The translations under genes were made by a program, and so were the position numbers. A stretch of DNA of 8,146 nucleotides from Deltaproteobacteria bacterium (GTDB taxonomy: Bacteria > Desulfobacterota > DSM-4660 > Desulfatiglandales > HGW-15): the NCBI GenBank assembly GCA_016929815.1, contig JAFGIC010000411.1, positions 1-8,146 on the forward strand, given 5' to 3'. Below are positions 1 to 6,117 of this stretch, piece by piece (the stretch's first letter is position 1; each line of letters starts with the position of its first letter). Under the pieces are notes generated by a model. The model searched no databases. It saw only the letters and a list, made by a program, of their open reading frames with translations, and was not told the origin of the DNA.

Positions 1-83
1 ATATGTATACATATATGGAACCATTATGGATAAAAAGTATCCATCCGCATCCCGAATTGTACGGAGGGCGCGCTGAATTGATC

Positions 84-94
84 GTGTCTGACAC
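84..94. promoter_or_regulatory. GTGTC-T-GACAC dyad, possible activator site
   Basis: Two perfect 5-bp arms flank a single central base. It lies about 190 bp upstream of the predicted -24 element, within the range where sigma-54 activators bind enhancer sites. Its assignment to the response regulator encoded downstream is inference; short dyads also occur by chance. Confidence 0.3.
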
Positions 95-117
95 AGGCGT
101 TTTTATATGAAATTTTT

Positions 118-145
118 GGCTAAAGGCGCAGGGCTAAAGGCGTAA
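118..145 (+). repeat. Tandem 14-bp repeat, two copies
   Basis: The 11-mer GGCTAAAGGCG occurs at 118-128 and again at 132-142, within a 14-bp unit repeated twice (the units differ at the last positions). It sits about 140-160 bp upstream of the putative sigma-54 promoter. It may be a protein-binding iteron pair or a chance slippage repeat. Confidence 0.5.
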
Positions 146-278
146 GGAATGAATGTCTAATAATTTTAATAGGATGACGGCACATTAATCCTGAATAATG
201 AAAACTTATCAGATGTCGATTATTGGGCGCATACCGTTACATATGCTTTAAGACACATGGCTTATCGCGAAATATATT

Positions 279-295
279 CCGGCATGCATCTTGCT
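279..295 (+). promoter_or_regulatory. Putative sigma-54 (-24/-12) promoter
   Basis: The motif reads CGGCAT, five bases, then TTGCT, matching the sigma-54 consensus TGGCAC-N5-TTGCW. The invariant GG (281-282) and GC (293-294) are exactly ten bases apart. The operon's own regulator is a sigma-54 activator, which supports autoregulation. The predicted transcription start (about 304-308) is almost on the kinase start codon at 310, so the mRNA would be nearly leaderless. That is unusual and lowers confidence. Confidence 0.5.
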
Positions 296-309
296 GAATA
301 TCTTATGCT

Positions 310-2073
310 ATGACAGATAGAAAAAAAAATAAGGGATTCCTGCATGGCATCCCACCCTGGATCATGATCGGTTCGGTGGTCATCCTGCTGCCTATATTTG
401 TATTGTGGGCCATTGACAATATCAACAGACAGAAGGATTCAACCACCATGCTCCTCATGGAAAAGGGCGCAGCCCTGATCCGCTCCTTTGAGGCAGGGGC
501 CAGGACAGGCATGATGGGCATGATGACAACCCGGGGCACGGGATTTCAGCTTCAGAGACTGCTGGTTGAAACGGCAAAACTCCCAGATATAAAATACATC
601 ACGGTTGTCGATGCCGACGGTTATATAATCGCCCACAGCGACCGAACCAGGATCGGGGAGATCTATGATAATTTTTCGGACATAGAGGAAACGGCCTTTT
701 CTACGGAACTCAAGTGGCGCCGGGTTGTTGATCCAGAAGGCGGATACGTATTTGAGGTATTCCGTCGCTTTTCTCCAAGGCACGTTTACAGCAGGACCCG
801 TCTCGGGAAAATTATCATTGATAGGGATCTCCTTAACTCCGTCCAGATCGGAGACAGCAGTCAGGAAAAGATGCAGGCCATATTTGTCGGAATGGACATG
901 TCCCTGATAGAAGAGGCAAGAAAAGAGGATGTAAGACATACTCTCCTGATGGGTGCAATCCTGCTTCTCGTGGGCCTGGCTGGGATATCATCCCTATTTC
1001 TTGTTAATGCATACAGGACAACAAAATCGTCTCTAAAGAGGATTAAGGCCTTTTCCGATAACGTGGTTGAAAACATGCCTATAGGTCTTGTCGCCCTTGA
1101 TCCCGACAGGAAGATCATCTCCATCAATAACGTTGCGGCAACCATCTTTAATAATGCGCGCTCCTCCGTCACAGGCATGGCCGCAGAATCAATGATGCCT
1201 GCCGAGGTGACAGACCTGATAAGGGAGATCAATGACACAAAGGCGGGCATTGAAAGGGAAATCAGCTATCACACCCCTGACGGCAAAAGACTAACGCTTG
1301 AGATAAACCTTTCCAGGCTTGAGGGAGACGACGGCGCCTTCATGGGATACCTTATACTCTTAAGGGACATCACGGAGATAAGGTCGCTTAAAAGGGAGGT
1401 GGAGAGGAGCAGGAGACTGGCATCCATCGGCGGCCTGGCAGCCGGAGTGGCCCACGAGATACGCAATCCCCTGAGTTCTATAAAGGGTTTCGCAACATAC
1501 TTTTCCGAGAGATACAGCCACGTGCCTGAGGATAAAAAGACGGCTGAGATCATGGTGAGGGAGGTGGAAAGGCTCAACAGGGTCATCAGCCGGCTCCTTG
1601 AACTGGCAAAGCCGGTCAGCATTGAAAAGAAGTCCGCATCTCCGGGCGCGCTTATTCAACACTCCATAAAGGTGATTGAAAGGGATGCCGCGAAAAAAGA
1701 CATAAGTATAATCACGGATATCCCGGAGGACCTGCCCTTGATCGACCTTGACAGCGACAGGATGAATCAGGTCCTGCTCAATCTTTACCTTAACGCCATT
1801 GAGGCGATGGATAACGGCGGCACAATCACTGTCAATGCCGAGGCTGAAAAGCGGTCCGGGATGCTCAGGATCACGATAACCGATACGGGCCGCGGCATAG
1901 ATAAAAAGGATCTTGCCCATGTCTTTGACCCTTACTTCACGACCAAGCAGTCAGGCACTGGGCTGGGGCTTTCAATCGTTCACAGGACAATCGAGTCCCA
2001 TAACGGTGAGATAGCCATAGAGAGCGACCAGGGAAAAGGAACAAAGGTGACTATTTTTCTGTCTTACAAATAA
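310..2073 (+). CDS. Membrane sensor histidine kinase (ZraS/HydH-like), partner of the sigma-54 regulator
   Basis: A 587-residue inner-membrane kinase that should autophosphorylate on histidine and pass phosphate to the regulator encoded next. Visible order: membrane segment at about 17-35; periplasmic sensor at about 36-210 with a Cache/PDC-like stretch around 97-117 (YITVVDADGYIIAHSD); second membrane segment at about 211-233; PAS domain at about 245-355; HisKA with the H box AHEIRNPLSS (phosphoacceptor His382); HATPase_c with N box around Asn495, DTGRGI at 525-530, F-box region 539-546 and GTGLGLSIV at 549-557. All catalytic motifs look intact. A Met-rich GMMGMM occurs at 67-72, just after the first membrane segment. 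ATG 310 is the first in-frame start after an in-frame TGA at 295-297; it has no Shine-Dalgarno, which fits the near-leaderless promoter. The gene ends 20 bp before the regulator, so they form an operon. Architecture resembles ZraS/HydH, but no zinc-response gene is nearby, so the signal is unknown. Confidence 0.93.
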   Translation: MTDRKKNKGFLHGIPPWIMIGSVVILLPIFVLWAIDNINRQKDSTTMLLMEKGAALIRSFEAGARTGMMGMMTTRGTGFQLQRLLVETAKLPDIKYITVVDADGYIIAHSDRTRIGEIYDNFSDIEETAFSTELKWRRVVDPEGGYVFEVFRRFSPRHVYSRTRLGKIIIDRDLLNSVQIGDSSQEKMQAIFVGMDMSLIEEARKEDVRHTLLMGAILLLVGLAGISSLFLVNAYRTTKSSLKRIKAFSDNVVENMPIGLVALDPDRKIISINNVAATIFNNARSSVTGMAAESMMPAEVTDLIREINDTKAGIEREISYHTPDGKRLTLEINLSRLEGDDGAFMGYLILLRDITEIRSLKREVERSRRLASIGGLAAGVAHEIRNPLSSIKGFATYFSERYSHVPEDKKTAEIMVREVERLNRVISRLLELAKPVSIEKKSASPGALIQHSIKVIERDAAKKDISIITDIPEDLPLIDLDSDRMNQVLLNLYLNAIEAMDNGGTITVNAEAEKRSGMLRITITDTGRGIDKKDLAHVFDPYFTTKQSGTGLGLSIVHRTIESHNGEIAIESDQGKGTKVTIFLSYK

Positions 2074-2093
2074 GGACCATAAACAGGTAATTA

Positions 2094-3470
2094 ATGCCAA
2101 ATGTTATAAAAAACTCAATCCTCATAGTTGATGACGACCACGGGCACCGCACCATGCTTCGCACCCTTATCGCGGGCTGGGGCTATTCAGTGGATGAGGC
2201 CGATGACGGCTCAACCGCGATCGACATGGTCAGGCAGGGTCCCTATGACCTTGTTATTATGGATATCCGCATGATCCATGTGTCGGGCATTGAGGCCCTT
2301 GAGGAGATCAAGGCCATAAACCCGGCCATACCGGTCATCATCATGACTGCCTACTCCTCTGTTGAAAGCGCCGTCAAGGCGCTCAAGACCGGGGCCTATG
2401 ACTACCTTACAAAGCCACTGGATTTTGATGAACTCAGGATAACCATATCCAGGGCCATGGACCATACAAGACTGAAGGAGGAAAATCGCCTCCTGAAAGA
2501 AAACCTTGGCCGGTTTGACAGGCGCGATATCATAGGAAACAGTCCCCTTATGGTGAATCTCCTCGAGACCGTCGCACAGGTTGCGCCGTCAGAGGCCACG
2601 ATCCTTATAACCGGCGAATCAGGTACCGGCAAAGAGGTGATAGCAGGCGCAATCCATTCAAACAGCGCAAGGAGCAGCGCGCCTTTCATAAAGCTCAATT
2701 GCGCCGCCATAACAGAGACACTGCTGGAGTCGGAACTCTTCGGCCATGAAAAGGGCGCATTTACAGGGGCATACAGGAGAAAGGAGGGCCGTTTCCGACA
2801 GGCCGACGGCGGCACGCTCTTCCTGGACGAGGTAAGCGAGATGTCCCTTGCCATGCAGGCCAAGCTACTGCGTGTACTTCAGGAGAAGGAGTTTACCAGG
2901 GTTGGCGGAGAAGAGACAATCAGGGTGGATGTAAGGCTCATAGCCGCCACAAACAGGGACCTTGTTCAGGAGATAGATGCAAAGAGATTCAGGGAAGACC
3001 TTTTCTACAGGCTGAATGTCGTTACCCTGAAGGCGCCGCCCCTCAGGGAGAGGAGGGAGGACATACCCCTTCTTGCGCAGCATTTCCTGACGGCCTTTTC
3101 TGAAAAAAATCAGAAAACTATAAAGGGATTCACGCCAAAGGCCATGGACCGTCTTATACGCTACAACTGGCCGGGGAATGTAAGGGAATTGATGAACGCC
3201 GTTGAAAGGGGCGTGGTCCTCACAAGGACCGATTATATCGATGAAGCGGACATACCTTTCTTCAGAGATAACGAAACGGATGCCGTGCCGTTGACGGCAA
3301 CATACGCCCCGCTGAATACATCCCTTGAGCAGATGGAAAAGGCCACGATACTTAGCACGCTGGAATCGGCAGGAGGCAATAAGAGCGAGGCTGCAAGGCG
3401 CCTCGGTATAACAAGAAGGACCTTACACAAGAAGCTTAAGCAATACGGTATGATGTCACAGGAGCCTTGA
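2094..3470 (+). CDS. Sigma-54-dependent response regulator, NtrC/ZraR/AtoC type
   Basis: A 458-residue cytoplasmic transcription activator. The receiver domain (about 7-122) has the acidic pocket Asp13-Asp14, phosphoacceptor Asp57 (VIMD), Thr85 and Lys107 (TKP). The AAA+ domain (about 145-375) has Walker A GESGTGK at 174-180, the sigma-54 contact loop GAFTGA at 221-226 and Walker B LFLDE at 242-246. The C-terminal Fis-type helix-turn-helix lies at about 428-451 (NKSEAARRLGITRRTLHKKL). Length and motifs are typical of the family, and GAFTGA means it should open sigma-54 promoters by ATP hydrolysis. It starts 20 bp after the kinase stop, with AGG at 2085-2087 six bases before the ATG. The phosphodonor is very probably the upstream kinase. 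Regulon targets cannot be read from the window, except the putative sigma-54 site before its own operon. ZraR, AtoC and HydG are all close architectures, so no symbol is given. Confidence 0.95.
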   Translation: MPNVIKNSILIVDDDHGHRTMLRTLIAGWGYSVDEADDGSTAIDMVRQGPYDLVIMDIRMIHVSGIEALEEIKAINPAIPVIIMTAYSSVESAVKALKTGAYDYLTKPLDFDELRITISRAMDHTRLKEENRLLKENLGRFDRRDIIGNSPLMVNLLETVAQVAPSEATILITGESGTGKEVIAGAIHSNSARSSAPFIKLNCAAITETLLESELFGHEKGAFTGAYRRKEGRFRQADGGTLFLDEVSEMSLAMQAKLLRVLQEKEFTRVGGEETIRVDVRLIAATNRDLVQEIDAKRFREDLFYRLNVVTLKAPPLRERREDIPLLAQHFLTAFSEKNQKTIKGFTPKAMDRLIRYNWPGNVRELMNAVERGVVLTRTDYIDEADIPFFRDNETDAVPLTATYAPLNTSLEQMEKATILSTLESAGGNKSEAARRLGITRRTLHKKLKQYGMMSQEP

Positions 3471-3538
3471 TGTGTCCAGAGAAAAAATGATATAAGGCGT
3501 TAGAGTGAACAACAAAAACAGATTGCCATTTTCTACAG

Positions 3539-3567
3539 GCCCTGCCTCTAAAATCGTTTTACAGGGC
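3539..3567. repeat. Inverted repeat between regulator and LOG gene
   Basis: Arms GCCCTG (3539-3544) and CAGGGC (3562-3567) enclose a second small stem, TAAAA-TCG-TTTTA (3549-3561), with four unpaired bases on the 5' side. The RNA could fold into an 11-bp stem with a bulge. No T-tract follows on either strand, so it is not a standard intrinsic terminator. It could be an mRNA-processing or attenuation structure, or an operator for the downstream gene. Confidence 0.4.
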
Positions 3568-3616
3568 TATGTAAACTTATTAATCGTTCACAATAATCTC
3601 GGGGGAAAGCACAGTC

Positions 3617-4648
3617 ATGGAAATTCATTTTAAAAAAGACAATGGCCCTATTGATGAAGCAATTCAAAAACTGATCGAGCTTTCGGGTGATATCTCCCGC
3701 CCCGAGATCGTCAGGGATATGATCCTGGCGTCGATCAAGGCAGGCCAGGAGGATGACGGCGCGGTTGACCTGAAGCTCATGGACGCCACATTAAAGGAGA
3801 TGCGCTTTACGGCCAAGGCCTTCAGGCCTTACCGTCATATTCACAAGGTGACCGTTTTCGGATCTGCCCGGACAAAACCAAATGAGAGCATCTACAGGAT
3901 GGCGGTTGAGCTGGGGAGCAAGCTCGCGGCAGCAGGGTTTATGGTCATCACCGGCGGCGGACCCGGCATAATGCAGGCGGCAAATGAAGGGGCGGGTCCT
4001 GAGTACTCCTTTGGCGTGAACATCAGGCTTCCCTTTGAGCAGAAGCTGAATCCTGTTATTGAAGGGAACCCCAGGAGCATCACATATAAATATTTTTTCA
4101 ACAGAAAGGTTGCCTTTTTAAAGGAATCCGACGCAATAGTGCTCTTTCCGGGCGGATTCGGCACCATGGATGAGGGAGTGGAAACCCTTACCCTGGTTCA
4201 GACAGGCAAGCGAAATCCCGTGCCGATCATCCTTGTTGATGAGCCTGGCGGGACATTCTGGGAAAACTGGATTGAATTCGTGGAGAAGACGCTCTTACCG
4301 CGCGGATACATCAGCAGATCGGATCTGGCGCTATTTGAGAGGATGGATGCCAACGACCATGTTGTTGAAAGGATCAGGCGCTTTTACTCCCGGTATCACA
4401 GCCTGAGGTATGTCAGTGATCTTCTGATAATCAGGCTGTCCTCGGGCATCAGCCTACAGAAGGTTGAGGACCTGAAGACCCGTTTTTCACAGATCCTGAG
4501 GCCCGGAGGAAATATGTACCTGTCAGGGCCCCTCCCCGAAGAGATGGATGAAACCGCTATCAAAGACCTGCCGAGGCTGGCGCTGGATTTCAACAGGAAG
4601 GACTTCGGCGGGCTGAAATCGCTCATCGATTTCATAAACAGCGACTAA
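3617..4648 (+). CDS. Long LOG-family (lysine-decarboxylase-like) Rossmann protein
   Basis: A 343-residue soluble protein with a LOG core at about residues 75-250: FGSAR at 81-85, the nucleotide-binding GGGPGIMQAANEGA at 113-126, Arg163 and Lys164 in FFNRK, and PGGFGTMDE at 178-186. These are the signature motifs of the family once misnamed lysine decarboxylase. Characterised members cleave nucleoside 5'-monophosphates to base and ribose 5-phosphate (LOG, PpnN), so a phosphoribohydrolase role is the best guess; decarboxylation is unlikely. It is much longer than the compact LOG proteins of about 190 residues, with an N-terminal extension of about 70 residues and a charged C-terminal part of about 90. 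It is shorter than PpnN (about 450), so the regulatory regions may differ. A purine-rich GGGGGAAAG at 3601-3609 is a modest ribosome-binding site. It lies 146 bp after the regulator and is convergent with the PEP-CTERM gene. Its dependence on the two-component system is unproven. Confidence 0.85.
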   Translation: MEIHFKKDNGPIDEAIQKLIELSGDISRPEIVRDMILASIKAGQEDDGAVDLKLMDATLKEMRFTAKAFRPYRHIHKVTVFGSARTKPNESIYRMAVELGSKLAAAGFMVITGGGPGIMQAANEGAGPEYSFGVNIRLPFEQKLNPVIEGNPRSITYKYFFNRKVAFLKESDAIVLFPGGFGTMDEGVETLTLVQTGKRNPVPIILVDEPGGTFWENWIEFVEKTLLPRGYISRSDLALFERMDANDHVVERIRRFYSRYHSLRYVSDLLIIRLSSGISLQKVEDLKTRFSQILRPGGNMYLSGPLPEEMDETAIKDLPRLALDFNRKDFGGLKSLIDFINSD

Positions 4649-4840
4649 TAAATGACTGCACCTGGGTGGAAAAACACGCTCCTATTAACCGTCTCATAAT
4701 CTGTGGGTGCCGAGGTCTGATCTGCCAGGGATCATAAGATATTTTCGATTTGATCGGATATAGTCCAAATGGCACATTTTATCGTAATAGTAACCTTGGA
4801 GGTATCATATTTTTGTTACAATTGCGAATCAAATATATAA

Positions 4841-4870
4841 AAAGGCAGAGCCAAATAACGACCCTGCCTT
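4841..4870 (-). terminator. Intrinsic terminator of the PEP-CTERM gene
   Basis: On the minus strand, AAGGCAG (4864-4870) and CTGCCTT (4842-4848) form a 7-bp stem around a 15-base loop, followed by a T-rich run (TTTTTATAT). It lies about 25 bp beyond the PEP-CTERM stop codon. On the plus strand only GTGTTTG follows the stem, so it would stop the convergent LOG transcript weakly at best. Confidence 0.8.
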
Positions 4871-4895
4871 GTGTTTGTAATAAAATCAGGACTGA

Positions 4896-5684
4896 TTATT
4901 TCTTGAAAAACCTCTTTCTGCCGAATCCTGCGAGCCCTACTAAACCAGAACCAAGAAGGAGCATTGTAGCAGGTTCGGGGACAGGTTGGGTGGAGTCGTT
5001 TGGGAAAGGCCCCACTTGGAACGTAAAAGTAAATTGCTCGTCGAAGCTCCCTATGAAAGGAAAATAAGTATTTATTGGGAAATCGCCTATTCCCGGTATT
5101 GGTATTTCATAATCATTACTATATAAGTAGTTAAAATTATAGTAGAACTGAAAATTGACAGTGTATTCTCCTGGAGTAAAAAAATAAAACTCAATTCCGC
5201 CATTATCTACATTGGGCATAGGATCATCGAACCATGCATTAGATAAAAAGTCTGCAAATGGTCTAAAATAAAAATGAGGACTACCCCATGCAACTGGCAA
5301 ATACCTATCCGGTGAAACACCCGCTTCAATCTCCTGGCCGTTTAAAAGTACAGAATCTAAACTAAATAAATAACTTGCTGAGAGCAAATCGAAATGTTGA
5401 ATATCGTCCGGATCGTATAGCGCATCCCAATAATATGGATTGGTTTGCAGTGTCATCGTAATAGATCCAATAGTACACATCAGATCTGTATCTATTGACA
5501 TATCCGGAAAGCTAAAATTCCGTATTATTGGATCGTCATAATGAGCTGTGCTGAAAGAGACACCAAGGCTGAAAGCGTTGTCTACGGATACTGACATACA
5601 AGCAATGAACGCCAAGATAATAACGGCAATTCGAATTCTTACTTGAGCCCTTCCTATTCCAATTAATAAAAATAATTTTTTCAT
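4896..5684 (-). CDS. Exported PEP-CTERM sorting-domain protein of unknown function
   Basis: A 262-residue exported protein. It opens MKKLFLL, followed by a basic stretch and a hydrophobic segment (about 18-34), consistent with a signal peptide; cleavage may fall near residues 37-38. The C-terminus is a classic PEP-CTERM tail: VPEPAT with Pro-Glu-Pro at 236-238, hydrophobic helix at about 241-254, then basic GRKRFFKK to the end. In known systems such proteins are exported, anchored briefly, and processed by an exosortase (EpsH/XrtA class), often with exopolysaccharide or biofilm matrix. The middle (about 40-230) is rich in Tyr, Phe, Asp and Pro, looks beta-rich, and matches no family I recognise. 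An in-frame ATG at 5750 exists, but AAGGAG at about 5693-5698, correctly spaced before ATG 5684, decides the start. No exosortase is in the window. Base composition is clearly more AT-rich than the genes to its left. The gene has its own terminator and no operon partners. Confidence 0.88.
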   Translation of the reverse strand: MKKLFLLIGIGRAQVRIRIAVIILAFIACMSVSVDNAFSLGVSFSTAHYDDPIIRNFSFPDMSIDTDLMCTIGSITMTLQTNPYYWDALYDPDDIQHFDLLSASYLFSLDSVLLNGQEIEAGVSPDRYLPVAWGSPHFYFRPFADFLSNAWFDDPMPNVDNGGIEFYFFTPGEYTVNFQFYYNFNYLYSNDYEIPIPGIGDFPINTYFPFIGSFDEQFTFTFQVGPFPNDSTQPVPEPATMLLLGSGLVGLAGFGRKRFFKK

Positions 5685-5712
5685 ATTGATCGCTCCTTTA
5701 TAAAAATGACTT

Positions 5713-5727
5713 AAGCAATTATTGCTT
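5713..5727. promoter_or_regulatory. Perfect 15-bp dyad upstream of the PEP-CTERM gene
   Basis: Arms AAGCAAT and ATTGCTT flank one central base. It lies about 29 bp upstream of the start codon at 5684 and 14 bp upstream of the Shine-Dalgarno, where a repressor operator or a leader hairpin would act. I could not define a clear -35/-10 pair, so promoter overlap is not shown. Confidence 0.45.
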
Positions 5728-5799
5728 TGCGATGCATTAATAAAACTCAATTCACCGGATGAAAATTAGATTTTTATGTGTAAGGCATGCTTGATTTGA

Positions 5800-5828
5800 G
5801 GTGTAGCTCGACACCCTTCGGGTTAGGG
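5800..5828 (-). repeat. Overlapping, mutually exclusive hairpins
   Basis: GGTGT (5800-5804) pairs with ACACC (5811-5815), while ACCC (5813-5816) pairs with GGGT (5820-5823). Alternatively CCCT (5814-5817) pairs with AGGG (5825-5828). The stems share bases and cannot form together. They lie 116-144 bp upstream of the PEP-CTERM start. I do not recognise a named riboswitch class here. Confidence 0.35.
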
Positions 5829-5834
5829 CATAAT

Positions 5835-5864
5835 AAAAAGGCAGACGACTTATACACAGCTGCC
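5835..5864 (-). terminator. Minus-strand intrinsic terminator without an adjacent gene
   Basis: On the minus strand, GGCAG (5860-5864) and CTGCC (5840-5844) form a 5-bp stem around a 15-base loop, followed by TTTTTATTA. It resembles the terminator at 4841-4870 in stem, loop length and T-tract. No minus-strand gene ends just before it; the next one upstream is the transposase, whose stop is about 225 bp away, and beyond the IS the lipoprotein gene. Confidence 0.55.
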
Positions 5865-6075
5865 ATACAATGCCTCAAGATAAGAGGTTTAAAGGCAAGA
5901 AAAAAAAACTTATCTAATTGATGATCTCGCAATAAACATGCCAATAAAAACACTTTTGCTGGACTTTATTGCCTAATGATAACATCTAGTTATAGCATAC
6001 AGTAAAGAGCAGGCTTATTAGCATGTAAAGTTTTACCATTTTTTCGTGTAATTTGTTTCCAAATTTGGCAGAAAG

Positions 6076-6082
6076 TTACACA
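6076..6082 (+). repeat. IS flank direct repeat, left copy
   Basis: TTACACA directly abuts the left end of the IS and is repeated at 7421-7427 directly after the right end. This looks like the target-site duplication. IS256-family elements usually make 8-9 bp duplications; only seven bases match here, and the eighth differs on either side. Confidence 0.65.
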
Positions 6083-6117
6083 GGTACTGTCAATTTAATT
6101 GTGTGAAATTCTGAAAG
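6083..6117 (+). repeat. Left terminal inverted repeat of the IS
   Basis: It is imperfectly complementary to 7385-7420. The best conserved blocks are GGTA-TGT at the tip, AATTGTGT at 6097-6104 and the AAATT-T-AAAG inner block. The transposase stop codon (TGA at 6092-6090) lies inside this repeat, so the protein C-terminus (NFTQLN) is encoded by the element's end. Confidence 0.7.

Larger units (their letters stand above)
1..309. other. Intergenic region upstream of the two-component operon
   Basis: No convincing gene is seen on either strand in this stretch. It is rich in small symmetric elements: a perfect 14-bp palindrome at 1-14, an ATGGATA/TATCCAT inverted repeat at 26-32 and 38-44, a GTGTC-T-GACAC dyad at 84-94, a tandem 14-bp repeat at 118-145, a GCATA/TATGC inverted repeat at 229-233 and 242-246, and a sigma-54-like promoter at 279-295. 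This density fits a regulatory region for the downstream operon, but the gene to the left lies outside the window, so some elements may belong to it. Confidence 0.6.
5751..6075. other. AT-rich geneless stretch between the PEP-CTERM gene and the IS element
   Basis: No credible gene is seen. It contains overlapping hairpins at 5800-5828, a minus-strand terminator at 5835-5864, and a weak AGATAAG/CTTATCT inverted repeat at 5878-5884 and 5909-5915. A 17-codon minus-strand ORF (5986-6039) encodes a short hydrophobic peptide and stops at once; it may be a decayed signal-peptide start or chance. Confidence 0.5.

Noticed and set aside
439..939. 166-codon minus-strand ORF within the kinase gene
   Set aside because: It is a shadow of a kinase gene with complete domains; other long antisense frames over the kinase, regulator and LOG genes were rejected for the same reason.
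4770..4786. TGGCAC as a second sigma-54 promoter
   Set aside because: The -24 half is perfect, but the base pair ten positions on is CG rather than GC, and no plus-strand gene follows.
4750..5067. 105-codon plus-strand ORF with a TTG start
   Set aside because: It runs through the hairpin of a terminator and into the PEP-CTERM gene on the opposite strand, with no ribosome-binding site.
5685..5750. Upstream extension of the PEP-CTERM gene to ATG 5750
   Set aside because: The extra 22 residues would precede the signal peptide, and the strong Shine-Dalgarno points to ATG 5684.
5986..6039. 17-codon minus-strand ORF with a hydrophobic peptide
   Set aside because: It is too short to support as a gene and has only a weak purine stretch upstream; mentioned in the region description only.
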